A DNA stretch of 64,000 nt from positions 2,728,001-2,792,000 of the forward strand of contig NZ_CP030048.1 of assembly GCF_015291665.1 (NCBI RefSeq). Direction: 5' to 3'. Source of the DNA: Bradyrhizobium sp. CCBAU 53338 (GTDB taxonomy: Bacteria; Pseudomonadota; Alphaproteobacteria; Rhizobiales; Xanthobacteraceae). Made by a program: the position numbers and the translations under genes. Below the pieces are notes generated by a model. That model searched no databases, was not told the DNA's origin, and saw only the letters and a list, made by a program, of their open reading frames with translations. Shown here piece after piece: positions 1 through 7,905 of the stretch. Positions within the stretch are counted from its first letter, which is position 1, and the number at the start of each line of letters is the position of its first letter.

Positions 1-914
1 TTTTCCGCGGCCGGCTTGGCCGCCGGCGCCGGAGGGGGCGGCGGCTCGACGCGTGCGGCGCGCGGAGAAGCCGTGGGCGCCTCCGGCGCGACCGGCGGCG
101 CGATGGTCTCGCCGGCCGGACGGCGCAGGGCCGCCTCGAGGCGCTGGGCCATCTCGGCGAGATTTTGCTCGGCGCTCGACGGCGCGGCAGCCGCGGGGGC
201 CGGCGGCGGCACCGGCGGAGCCTGCGGCACGGGCGGAGGAGGAGGCGGCGGCGCGACTGCGCGCTCGGCGCGCACCGACGGCATCTTCGGCGGCTCGCCC
301 TGACGCGGCGGGCGCGGCATCAGTGGCGGCTCGCTGCGCGGAACGCGCGGCGGCATCGGCTCGGGACGGGGCTCACGCTCCAGACGCGGCGGCATCGGCT
401 CGGGCGAGAAGCCGCCGAGCTGCGGTTCGCCGCGGCGCTCGGCCAGAGTGGGCGCCGGCCGGCGGAGCTCGTCGGCGAAAGAGGGGCGGCTAGGCCGCGG
501 CGGCGGCTCCGGCATCTGCGTTTCGGGATGGTCGAGCACTTCGGGGCGCGGCGCCTCGTCGGCCCAGCTACCGGCATCGGGCATCGGGGCGAGGCGCGGC
601 GGCTCGGCGGCGCTCGGACGCTGCGGAATCTGGTCGCGGCCAGCGGCGGCGCGCACGATGTTCGGTTCGACGACGATGTCGGTGGGACCGCCGATCATCA
701 GGAGATGTTCGACGTTGTCACGGCGGACCAGCACCAGGCGCCGGCGGCCATCGACTGCGGCGGCGTCGATCACGGCGAGCCGGGGCATCCTGCCGCGCTG
801 GGTGTTGGCGCCGAGCCGGGTGGTCGCGAATCGGCGGACCAGCCACGCCGCGACGCCGATCAACGCCAGAACGACGATGAACGCGACGATGAAGGTGATA
901 GGGCTACCGTTCAT
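1..914 (-). CDS. fliO: FliO-like flagellar export protein (3' end cut by window edge)
   Basis: This is an open frame of 304 codons on the minus strand with no stop before the window edge. The ATG at 914 begins a short periplasmic tip and one transmembrane helix at about residues 5-24, followed by Arg-Arg. A compact domain of about 70 residues comes next (RLAVIDAAAVDGRRRLVLVR, then HLLMIGG), the usual FliO layout. From about residue 100 the protein is a long Pro/Ala/Arg-rich tail, as is frequent in alphaproteobacterial FliO-like proteins. FliO helps assemble the FliP ring of the flagellar export gate in the inner membrane. It is divergent from flgB. The name rests on the N-terminal pattern and the context, and the tail is uninformative. 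Confidence 0.75.
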   Translation of the reverse strand, partial: MNGSPITFIVAFIVVLALIGVAAWLVRRFATTRLGANTQRGRMPRLAVIDAAAVDGRRRLVLVRRDNVEHLLMIGGPTDIVVEPNIVRAAAGRDQIPQRPSAAEPPRLAPMPDAGSWADEAPRPEVLDHPETQMPEPPPRPSRPSFADELRRPAPTLAERRGEPQLGGFSPEPMPPRLEREPRPEPMPPRVPRSEPPLMPRPPRQGEPPKMPSVRAERAVAPPPPPPPVPQAPPVPPPAPAAAAPSSAEQNLAEMAQRLEAALRRPAGETIAPPVAPEAPTASPRAARVEPPPPPAPAAKPAAE

Positions 915-1146
915 ACCTGTCCTCGGTAAATGGCGCTTCCGTCGTGCCCATGGTCAGAAGCCGACCACCAGCGTGCGATGCCCCAAAACTGCGATCTCTT
1001 AACGTCCCACGGCAAGTTTTGCCGTCCCCAACTCTTAATAACCCATGAATCGCCCGATCCAAAACGACTTCTTGGCCTGTCCCTGCATCGCCAAGCGGTT
1101 GGGTTAATGCAGCTTTTGGAACGCGTAGAATCACGGGGGGAGAATG

Positions 1147-1169
1147 GCATGTTTCAATCAGAAACATGC
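1147..1169. promoter_or_regulatory. Perfect 9-bp-arm palindrome upstream of flgB
   Basis: The arms are GCATGTTTC and GAAACATGC, separated by AATCA. It ends 12 bp before the CtrA-type box. The symmetry and the place in the control region suggest a dimeric regulator site, but the cognate protein is unknown. Confidence 0.4.
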
Positions 1170-1181
1170 ATCCGACGCGCC

Positions 1182-1197
1182 TTAACCGCTTGTTAAC
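1182..1197 (+). promoter_or_regulatory. CtrA-type box upstream of flgB
   Basis: TTAA (1182-1185), seven bases CCGCTTG, then TTAAC (1193-1197) match the CtrA full-site consensus TTAA-N7-TTAAC exactly. The site ends about 78 bp before the flgB start, which suits control of a flagellar promoter. In Alphaproteobacteria CtrA commonly controls flagellar genes, and its phosphorylation starts from CckA, encoded at 5082-7667. Confidence 0.65.
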
Positions 1198-1275
1198 CAT
1201 ACACGCGGCAAATTCTGCCTAGCTTCGGACCCAAGTACGCACATGGGTCCGCAAGAGGCGGAAGGAGCCGCAACG

Positions 1276-1680
1276 ATGTCCATCAACGATCTTCCGGTGC
1301 TGTCGGCGCTTCGAACCAAGATGCAGTGGCACCAGGAACGCCAGCGCGTCCTGTCCGAAAACGTCTCCAATTCCGATACCCCCAATTTCCGGCCGCGCGA
1401 CCTGGTCGAACCGAAGTTCGACAAGAACGGCGCCACCACAGGCTCGATGGGCACCCTGGCCATGACGGTGACCAGCGCCTCGCACATGACGCCGTCGGGG
1501 GCGGCCTCCAGCTTCGACCAGAACAAGAATGCAGGTTTCGAGACGCGCCCCGCGGGCAATGCCGTCAATCTCGAAGAGGAGATGATGAAGTCCGCCAACA
1601 ACCAGATGGATTATGCGGCGGTGACCTCGCTCTATTCGAAGAGCCTCCATCTTCTGAAGACCGCAATCGGCAAGGGCTAG
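1276..1680 (+). CDS. flgB: Flagellar basal-body rod protein FlgB
   Basis: A 134-residue proximal rod protein. The N-terminal rod signature is clear (LPVLSALRTKMQWHQERQRV, then LSENVSNSDTPNFRPRDL), with the expected disordered middle and the C-terminal amphipathic helix (NQMDYAAVTSLYSKSLHLLK). An in-frame ATG at 1243 exists, but the ATG at 1276 is chosen because GGAAGGAG precedes it at proper spacing and the protein then starts MSINDLPVL as in the family. FlgB is exported by the flagellar type III system and forms the rod with FlgC. It is first in a plus-strand run with flgC and fliE, 18 bp before flgC, and probably shares the CtrA-type control upstream. Confidence 0.96.
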   Translation: MSINDLPVLSALRTKMQWHQERQRVLSENVSNSDTPNFRPRDLVEPKFDKNGATTGSMGTLAMTVTSASHMTPSGAASSFDQNKNAGFETRPAGNAVNLEEEMMKSANNQMDYAAVTSLYSKSLHLLKTAIGKG

Positions 1681-1698
1681 AGCTAGAGGAGCCGGATC

Positions 1699-2124
1699 AT
1701 GGCGAATGACAGCAGCGATTTTGCCCGCTCGATGGCGATCGCAACCTCGGGGTTGCGGGCGCAGGCCGGTCGGATGCGGGTGATCTCCGAAAACATCGCG
1801 AACGCGGATTCGACCTCGGCGACATCAGGCGGCGATCCCTATCGCCGCAAGGTGCCGACGTTCTCCTCGGCGCTCGACCGCACGCTCGACGCGCAGGTCG
1901 TCACGCTGGGCAAGATCAAGCCCGACCAGTCCGACTTTCGCATCAAATACGAGCCGAGCAATCCGGCGGCGGATGCCAACGGCAACGTGAAATATCCCAA
2001 TGTGAATTCGGTGGTCGAGATGACCGACATGCGCGACGCGCAGCGGTCCTATGAGGCCAACGTCAACATCATCAGTGCGACGCGCCGGATGATCCAGCGC
2101 ACGCTCGACATCCTCAAGGCCTGA
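1699..2124 (+). CDS. flgC: Flagellar basal-body rod protein FlgC
   Basis: A 141-residue rod protein. The N-terminus has the rod signature (SMAIATSGLRAQAGRMRVIS then ENIANADS). The C-terminal helix carries the conserved SVVEMTDMRDAQRSYEANVN pattern of FlgC/FlgG-type proteins. AGGAG lies about 7 nt before the ATG. It sits between flgB and fliE with short gaps, so the three are probably one transcript. The length is normal for FlgC. It builds the proximal rod across the periplasm. Confidence 0.96.
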   Translation: MANDSSDFARSMAIATSGLRAQAGRMRVISENIANADSTSATSGGDPYRRKVPTFSSALDRTLDAQVVTLGKIKPDQSDFRIKYEPSNPAADANGNVKYPNVNSVVEMTDMRDAQRSYEANVNIISATRRMIQRTLDILKA

Positions 2125-2141
2125 ACGGGAATTCTCAAGCC

Positions 2142-2450
2142 ATGGCAACACCCTCAATCGCGGCCAATGCCTATGCCAACCTTGCGCGCGTGCTGGAAAA
2201 TACCGGCGCAGGCAAGGGCAGCGAGCCGAACGGGCAGTCCTTTGCCTCGCTGCTGAAAGACGCCGTCGGCAGCGTCGTGGAATCCGGCCGCAAATCCGAC
2301 GCGCAGACCGTGGCGATGGCCAACGGCAAGGCCAACGTGATGGACGTGGTGACGGCGGTCGCCGACACCGATGTCGCGGTGTCGACGCTGGTCTCGGTCC
2401 GCGACCGCGTGATCGCGGCGTACGAAGACATCATGAAGATGCCGATCTGA
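2142..2450 (+). CDS. fliE: Flagellar hook-basal body protein FliE
   Basis: A 102-residue FliE, the adaptor between the MS ring or export gate and the rod. The C-terminal half has the family features: SFASLLKDAVGSVVESGRKS, then an alpha-helical DVVTAVADTDVAVSTLVSVR followed by DRVIAAYEDIMKMPI. The typical FliE ending (Y-x-x-I-M-x-M-P-I) is present, so the gene is complete. The start lies 17 bp after the flgC stop. A palindromic repeat follows and may separate this unit from fliQ or stabilise the mRNA end. Confidence 0.95.
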   Translation: MATPSIAANAYANLARVLENTGAGKGSEPNGQSFASLLKDAVGSVVESGRKSDAQTVAMANGKANVMDVVTAVADTDVAVSTLVSVRDRVIAAYEDIMKMPI

Positions 2451-2476
2451 TTTTCGGCGCGGGCGCTCGCCTCATC

Positions 2477-2555
2477 GTCATTGCGGGCGCAGCGAAGCAA
2501 TCCAGGCTCTCTCCGCAGGCACCAGTCTGGATTGCTTCGCTGCGCTCGCAATGAC
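2477..2555. repeat. Dispersed-type inverted repeat (REP-like hairpin)
   Basis: Arms 2477-2505 and 2527-2555 are 29 bp each and match at 28 positions, around a 21-bp loop. The arm contains GCAGCGAAGCAATCCAG, a motif I recognise as a common interspersed palindrome in Bradyrhizobium and relatives. It fills most of the fliE-fliQ gap and would form a strong RNA hairpin. Confidence 0.8.
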
Positions 2556-2617
2556 GGGGAGGGGTCTTCGTTCCCCGTCGGCTTGGCGGGGATGTGACTT
2601 GAACAAGGAAAGTGCAA

Positions 2618-2881
2618 ATGACCGGACCTGAAACCCTCGACGTCGCCCGCGATGCGATCTGGACCATCGTGATCGTGTCCTCACCGCTGATGGTGGTCGG
2701 GCTCGCGGTCGGCGTGATCGTGTCGCTGTTCCAGGCGCTGACGCAGATCCAGGAGCAGACGCTGGTCTACGTGCCGAAGATTCTCGCCATCTTTGCCACA
2801 TTGCTACTGGCGCTACCGTTCATGGCCGATGCCCTCCACGCGCACATGCTGCGGATCTCGTCGCGAATCATCGGCGGCTGA
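2618..2881 (+). CDS. fliQ: Flagellar export gate protein FliQ
   Basis: An 87-residue inner-membrane protein with two transmembrane helices (about 16-38 and 50-72) and the FliQ pattern: GPETLDVARDAIWTIVIVSS, then VGVIVSLFQALTQIQEQTL. The ATG at 2618 is preferred over the in-frame GTG at 2612 because AAGGAA lies 7 nt before it. FliQ forms the export gate with FliP and FliR. It is followed 17 bp later by fliR. Confidence 0.96.
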   Translation: MTGPETLDVARDAIWTIVIVSSPLMVVGLAVGVIVSLFQALTQIQEQTLVYVPKILAIFATLLLALPFMADALHAHMLRISSRIIGG

Positions 2882-2898
2882 GGCACTATGCGCCCACC

Positions 2899-3669
2899 AT
2901 GCGCATCGACGTCTCGCTGCTGCCGGCGCTCGCCGCGGCCTTCATGCTCGCTTTCGCCCGGGTCGGCGCGATGGTGATGCTGCTGCCGGGGCTCGGCGAG
3001 ACCAACATACCGGCGCGGGTGAAACTGTCGATCGCGCTGCTGCTGACGCTGATCATCCTGCCGCTGCATCGCAACGCCTATCAGGTCGACATGGGCTCGC
3101 TCGCGCCGATGCTGGTGATGATGCTGCACGAGATCGTGATCGGCATCGTGCTCGGCGCGACCGCGCGCGTGACGCTGTCGGCGCTGCAGGTCGCGGGCGC
3201 CGTGATCGCGCAGCAGATGGGGCTCGGCTTCGTCACCTCGGTCGATCCGACCCAGGGGCAGCAGGGCGTGCTGGTCGGCAACTTCCTGACCATGCTGGGC
3301 GTGACCCTGCTGTTTGCCACCGACAGTCATCATCTGGTGATCGCGGCACTGAATGACAGCTATTCGATCTTCGCGCCGGGCGAGACCGTATCGAGCGGCG
3401 ACGTGGCGTCGCTGGCAACACGCGCCTTCTCCGCAGCGTTCCTGCTCGGCCTGCAGCTGTCAGGGCCTTTTCTGGTGTTCGGGCTCGTCTTCAATATCGG
3501 GCTCGGCGTGCTGGCGCGCCTGATGCCGCAGATGCAGGTCTATTTCGTCGGCGTGCCGCTATCGATCTTCGCTGGCTTCATGGTGCTGGCCGTGGTGCTC
3601 ACGGCGATGATGGGCACCTATCTCGATTACTTCATCGGTGTCATGCACCAGATGCTGCCGCTCAAGTAG
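2899..3669 (+). CDS. fliR: Flagellar export gate protein FliR
   Basis: A 256-residue integral membrane protein of normal FliR length with about six hydrophobic helices. Recognisable FliR features are FARVGAMVMLLPGLGETNIP near the N-terminus, the QQMGLGFVTSVDPTQGQ stretch and the NIGLGVLARLMPQMQVYFVG segment. FliR joins FliP and FliQ in the gate core through which flagellar substrates pass. It lies between fliQ and flhB. The 177-bp gap to flhB carries two large hairpins, so read-through into flhB may be modulated. Confidence 0.96.
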   Translation: MRIDVSLLPALAAAFMLAFARVGAMVMLLPGLGETNIPARVKLSIALLLTLIILPLHRNAYQVDMGSLAPMLVMMLHEIVIGIVLGATARVTLSALQVAGAVIAQQMGLGFVTSVDPTQGQQGVLVGNFLTMLGVTLLFATDSHHLVIAALNDSYSIFAPGETVSSGDVASLATRAFSAAFLLGLQLSGPFLVFGLVFNIGLGVLARLMPQMQVYFVGVPLSIFAGFMVLAVVLTAMMGTYLDYFIGVMHQMLPLK

Positions 3670-3677
3670 GTGAGCTG

Positions 3678-3749
3678 GTGCCGCCGATTTGAAGTTCCTA
3701 CATGGCAAACCTCGCGTTCGACCAGGAACTTCAAATCGATCTGCGGCAC
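3678..3749. repeat. Inverted repeat after fliR
   Basis: GTGCCGC (3678-3684) and GATTTGAAGTTCCT (3686-3699) pair with AGGAACTTCAAATC (3724-3737) and GCGGCAC (3743-3749), giving 21 paired bases with an asymmetric bulge and a 24-nt loop. It begins just after the fliR stop and has no T-run, so it is a processing or attenuation candidate rather than a classic terminator. Confidence 0.65.
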
Positions 3750-3772
3750 TAGCCAAATTGATTGAGAGTCTC

Positions 3773-3846
3773 GTAGCGCCCCTGTGCTTTCCGAAGTTCG
3801 TGCACGGGGGCCGCGAAAGTGACGAACTTCGGAAAGCGGGCGCTAC
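3773..3846 (+). promoter_or_regulatory. Large hairpin abutting the flhB start codon
   Basis: GTAGCGCCC (3773-3781) pairs with GGGCGCTAC (3838-3846), and GCTTTCCGAAGTTCGT (3786-3801) pairs with ACGAACTTCGGAAAGC (3822-3837). This makes 25 bp of stem with one 4-nt bulge and a 20-nt loop. The only Shine-Dalgarno-like stretch before the flhB GTG at 3847 (GGAAAG, 3831-3836) lies inside the stem, so the folded RNA would hide it. Confidence 0.6.
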
Positions 3847-4926
3847 GTGGCGGAAGACAACGATCCAGAGAGTCAAACAGAAGACCCGACGCAAAAACGC
3901 CTCGACCAGGCGCTCGAACGCGGCGACGTTGCCAAAAGCCAGGAGATCAACACCTGGTTCATGATCGCGGGCGGCACGCTCGTGATCTCGACTTTCTCAG
4001 GCTCGGTCGGCAGCGGGCTGCTGACGCCGATGCGCAATCTGCTGGCCAATTCCTGGATGATCAAGACCGATCCCGGGAACCTGCTCGCACTGATGCGGCA
4101 GATCGAGGTCGCGGTGCTCGCCGCAGTCGGCGTTCCGCTGTTGATGCTGGTGATCGCGGCCATTGCCGGCAACATGCTCCAGCACCGGCTGGTGTGGTCG
4201 GCCGAATCCCTCACGCCCAAATTCAGCAAGCTCTCGCCGGCAGCGGGCTTCAAGCGCATCTTCGGCAAGCAGGCGGGGGCCAACTTCCTGAAGGGCATCG
4301 GCAAGCTCGTCGTGCTCGGCGCGGTCATGACCACGATCCTGTGGCCGGAGCGGCACCGCATGGAGGCGATGGTCAAGCTCGATCCAATGGCCATGCTCGG
4401 TGCCACCACCGGCATGATCGTCCACCTGCTCGGCTCGGTGGTCGCAGCCCTCGCGATCATCGCCATCGGCGACTATTTCTTCCAGTACCGCAGCTGGTTC
4501 CAGCGGCAGAAGATGTCGCTCCAGGAGATCAAGGAAGAGTTCAAGCAGTCGGAAGGTGACCCGCACATCAAGGGCAAGCTCCGGCAATTGCGCCAGCAGC
4601 GCTCCAAGAAGCGCATGATGGCGGCGGTTCCCAAGGCCTCGGTGATCATCACCAACCCGACCCACTATTCGGTGGCGCTGTCCTACGAGCGCGGCATGTC
4701 GGCGCCGATCTGCGTCGCCAAGGGCGTCGACAACCTCGCTTTCAAGATCCGGGAAATCGCGCGCGAGCACGACATTCCGATCGTCGAGAACGTGCCGCTG
4801 GCCCGCGCGCTCTACGCCACCGTCGAGATCGACCAGGAAATCCCCATGGAGCACTACCATGCGGTTGCCGAGGTCATCGGCTACGTCATGCGGATGAAGC
4901 GCGGTTTTAGCGCCGCGCGGCAATAA
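3847..4926 (+). CDS. flhB: Flagellar export switch protein FlhB
   Basis: A 359-residue FlhB of normal length. The N-terminus is polar and acidic (ESQTEDPTQKRLDQALERGD), followed by four transmembrane helices and a cytosolic domain from about residue 215. The autocleavage motif NPTH is at residues 270-273 in the context VIITNPTHYSVALSYE. FlhB controls the switch from rod/hook to filament export after cleavage between Asn and Pro. The start is GTG at 3847 and directly follows a hairpin that contains the likely ribosome site. cckA follows after 155 bp. Confidence 0.97.
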   Translation: MAEDNDPESQTEDPTQKRLDQALERGDVAKSQEINTWFMIAGGTLVISTFSGSVGSGLLTPMRNLLANSWMIKTDPGNLLALMRQIEVAVLAAVGVPLLMLVIAAIAGNMLQHRLVWSAESLTPKFSKLSPAAGFKRIFGKQAGANFLKGIGKLVVLGAVMTTILWPERHRMEAMVKLDPMAMLGATTGMIVHLLGSVVAALAIIAIGDYFFQYRSWFQRQKMSLQEIKEEFKQSEGDPHIKGKLRQLRQQRSKKRMMAAVPKASVIITNPTHYSVALSYERGMSAPICVAKGVDNLAFKIREIAREHDIPIVENVPLARALYATVEIDQEIPMEHYHAVAEVIGYVMRMKRGFSAARQ

Positions 4927-5081
4927 AACCCCCGAAAAGTACCGGAAATGGCTGTAAGCTGGGAATCAGCGTACGCTTTCGCCCCGCCGCCCTTGCGTCT
5001 GCGGGTCCGATTCAGGCAGGGAGGACCCCACGTGCCCCCGAAGCGCGTTGATTCTCTGCCGACAGGCCAAACCTGCGTGAA

Positions 5082-7667
5082 ATGACCGCCGAGACCGACC
5101 ACGACCTGTCACGCGAGCCCGTTGCGGCGCAAGAACCGTCGCCGCGCTCGGGCAGCATTGCGCTGGTGCTCCTTGTGGCCACCGGCCTTGTTGCGGTCGC
5201 CGTCGGGCTGATGACGCTCGGGCGCGCGCAGGCGCAGCCCTATATTCTCGGCATTCTCGCCGTGCTGGCGATGATCGGCTTGTTCAATCTGTTCGCCTTC
5301 GCCGCCGGTATCATCCGCTTCGTCGACCGCAATCTCGACGATCCCGTGATGGGGCGCATTGCCGATCATGCCTTCGACGGTCTCGCGGTGACCGATCCCC
5401 GTGGCCATGTGGTCTATTCCAACGCGGCCTATCTTACGCTGACCGGCGCCGCCGGCCCGCAGGACGTGCGCCCGGTGGAGCGTGTCTTCATCGGCAATCC
5501 GGACGTTTCCGAAGCGGTGTTCCGCCTGCTCAAGGCGGCGCGCGAGGGCAAGCGTCAGCAGGAAGAGGTGCGCATTTCCGGCCAGGACGGCAGCCAGGGG
5601 CGCTGGCTGCGCATGCGCGTGCGTCCGCTCGGCACCGGAAAGCGCGAGGCCAAATATGCGGTGTGGTCGATCTCCGACATCACCCGCGATCGCGAGCGCC
5701 AGGAGGACGTGTTCCAGGAGCTCCAGCACGCGATCGAATACCTCGATCACGCGCCGTGCGGTTTCTTCTCGGTCAATCCCGCCGGCGAACTCGCTTACGT
5801 CAATGCGACGCTGGCGAACTGGCTCGACTACGATCTCGCCGAGATCGGCTCGGGCGGCTTGAGGCTTGCAGACATCGTCTCGGGCGACGGCACTTCGCTG
5901 CTGAGCTCGATCGTGGCCGTGCCGGGCGAAGTGAAGACGGAGGTCTTCGACATCGATCTGCGCATGCGCACCGGCAAGACCATGCCGGTCCGGCTCTATC
6001 ACAAGCTCGCCTTCGGCGCCGACGGCGCACCGGGGCCGTCCCGCACGCTCGTCATCAGCCGCGCCCGCGACGAACGCAGCGATCCCGATCGCGCCGCCGA
6101 AGTGCGTTTCATGCGCTTCTTCGACCACACGCCGATGGCGATCGCCACCGTCGATCGGGGCGGCAACGTCGTGCGGGCGAACGCGCGCTATGCCAAGCTG
6201 GCGCAGGGGCTTGGGCTCGACAGCGCCTCCAAGTCGATCTTCCGCGCCATCAATGCCCGCGACCGTCATCTGGTGATCGCGGCGATCAACCAGGCCGCCG
6301 AGGGCCAGGCCGACATCGCTCCGGTCGAGGTTGCGCTGGAAGGCACCAAGGAGCGCTGGGGCCAGTTCTTCGTCACGCCCGTCGACGCGGCCGAGAATGA
6401 CGCGGAAGCCGCCATCGTGCACATGCTCGAGACCACCGAGCGGCGCGCACTGGAGAACCAGATCAACCAGTCGCAGAAGATGGAGACGGTCGGTCAGCTC
6501 GCCGGCGGCATCGCTCACGACTTCAACAACGTGCTCTCCGCCATCATGATGGCGAACGACTTCCTGCTGAACGCGCACAAGCCGACAGATCCGTCGTTCC
6601 AGGACATCATGCAGATCAAGCAGAATGCGACGCGGGCTGCGACGCTGGTGCGGCAGTTGCTCGCCTTCTCGCGGCGGCAGACGCTGCGGCCGCAGGTGCT
6701 CGATCTCGGCGATGCGCTGTCGGATCTCACCATGCTGCTGCGACGCCTGATCGGCGAGAAGGTCAAGCTCGACCTGATCCACGGCCGCGACCTGTGGCCG
6801 GTCAAGGTCGACGTCTCCCAGTTCGAGCAGGTCATCGTCAATCTCGCGGTGAACGCGCGCGATGCCATGCCCGACGGCGGCAAGCTGATCATCCGCACGG
6901 CCAATGTCGCGACCGAAGAGGCGGGCAGGCTCGCTTACAAGGGCATGCCGGCCGCGGATTATGTGCGGATCGAAGTCGCCGACACCGGCACCGGCATCCC
7001 CGCCGACATCCGCGACAAGATCTTCGAGCCGTTCTTCTCGACCAAGGAAGTCGGCAAGGGCACCGGCCTTGGCCTCTCAACCGTCTACGGCATCGTCAAG
7101 CAGACCGGCGGTTTCATCTACGTCGACTCCGAACCGGGGCACGGCACCTCTTTCCACATCTTCCTGCCGCGCCATCACGCCGAGCCCGAGGTCCAGGTCG
7201 AGCAGCCTGCGGCTGCGAGCGTCGCGACGAACGGTGCTGCGAAGGAAGCCGTCCCCGCCGCGGTCGAGGCCAAGTCTCGCACCGATCTGACCGGACAGGG
7301 CACGATCCTGCTGGTCGAAGACGAGGAAGGCCTGCGTGCGCTCAACGCCCGCGGCCTGCGCTCGCGCGGCTATACCGTCGTCGAGGCCGAGAACGGCGTC
7401 GAGGCGATGGAGGTGCTGGAAGAGCAGAGCGGTGCGATCGATCTCGTCGTTTCCGACGTCGTGATGCCGGAGATGGACGGACCGACGCTGCTCAAGGCGA
7501 TGCGGGAGAAGAACCCCGACATCCGCTTCATCTTCGTCTCCGGCTACGCCGAGGATGCGTTCGAGAAGAGCCTGCCCGAGGGGCAGCAGTTCGACTTCCT
7601 GCCAAAACCGTTCACGCTCAGCCAACTCGTGGCGGCGGTGAAGGAGACGATGACGAAGCAGGGGTGA
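5082..7667 (+). CDS. cckA: CckA hybrid sensor histidine kinase
   Basis: An 861-residue hybrid kinase. Two transmembrane helices lie at about 26-47 and 55-76, then two or three PAS-like sensor domains (about 95-450), then the HisKA domain with phospho-acceptor His479 in [15 protein letters not shown] HATPase domain follows, with the N box near 587-595, the DTGTGIP loop and [21 protein letters not shown] receiver domain runs from about 740 to the end, with Asp792 in [12 protein letters not shown]. CckA feeds phosphate through ChpT to CtrA and CpdR, and its location just after flhB matches related genomes as I know them. The long minus-strand frame opposite is a shadow. No clear Shine-Dalgarno is visible before the ATG, so the exact start is moderately sure. 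Confidence 0.93.
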   Translation: MTAETDHDLSREPVAAQEPSPRSGSIALVLLVATGLVAVAVGLMTLGRAQAQPYILGILAVLAMIGLFNLFAFAAGIIRFVDRNLDDPVMGRIADHAFDGLAVTDPRGHVVYSNAAYLTLTGAAGPQDVRPVERVFIGNPDVSEAVFRLLKAAREGKRQQEEVRISGQDGSQGRWLRMRVRPLGTGKREAKYAVWSISDITRDRERQEDVFQELQHAIEYLDHAPCGFFSVNPAGELAYVNATLANWLDYDLAEIGSGGLRLADIVSGDGTSLLSSIVAVPGEVKTEVFDIDLRMRTGKTMPVRLYHKLAFGADGAPGPSRTLVISRARDERSDPDRAAEVRFMRFFDHTPMAIATVDRGGNVVRANARYAKLAQGLGLDSASKSIFRAINARDRHLVIAAINQAAEGQADIAPVEVALEGTKERWGQFFVTPVDAAENDAEAAIVHMLETTERRALENQINQSQKMETVGQLAGGIAHDFNNVLSAIMMANDFLLNAHKPTDPSFQDIMQIKQNATRAATLVRQLLAFSRRQTLRPQVLDLGDALSDLTMLLRRLIGEKVKLDLIHGRDLWPVKVDVSQFEQVIVNLAVNARDAMPDGGKLIIRTANVATEEAGRLAYKGMPAADYVRIEVADTGTGIPADIRDKIFEPFFSTKEVGKGTGLGLSTVYGIVKQTGGFIYVDSEPGHGTSFHIFLPRHHAEPEVQVEQPAAASVATNGAAKEAVPAAVEAKSRTDLTGQGTILLVEDEEGLRALNARGLRSRGYTVVEAENGVEAMEVLEEQSGAIDLVVSDVVMPEMDGPTLLKAMREKNPDIRFIFVSGYAEDAFEKSLPEGQQFDFLPKPFTLSQLVAAVKETMTKQG

Positions 7668-7905
7668 GCGCGCGGCTGCGCCCGCGTTGACGAGGCGAAA
7701 ACCCGTTCATCGTGAATCGACATTTCACCGGTAACAGGCGACCGTGGTTCCCGCTCCCATCCGGCCAAGTCCCCGGTAAATATGGGCTTTTGCCACATCC
7801 CCGCGACTGAGGGCCGCAGCCGCGGGTTCCGAAACCGGCTTCCATTTTGATGAAGGCTGCCCATCTTACTGGCACGTCCCCATGCCGGGGATTTGGGAAA
7901 CGCAC

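Larger units (their letters stand above)
915..1275. promoter_or_regulatory. Divergent fliO/flgB intergenic region
   Basis: This 361-bp stretch between two divergent flagellar genes has no convincing ORF. It holds a short inverted repeat at 1009-1025 (ACGGCAA, 3-nt gap, TTGCCGT), a 9-bp-arm palindrome at 1147-1169 and a CtrA-type box at 1182-1196. A 6-bp repeat GGACCC/GGGTCC lies near 1227-1250. The flgB Shine-Dalgarno (GGAAGGAG) ends about 9 nt before the flgB ATG. The palindromes and the box sit closer to flgB than to fliO. Confidence 0.6.

Noticed and set aside
5109..6782. 557-codon minus-strand frame opposite cckA
   Set aside because: Shadow of cckA, which has complete histidine-kinase and receiver motifs.
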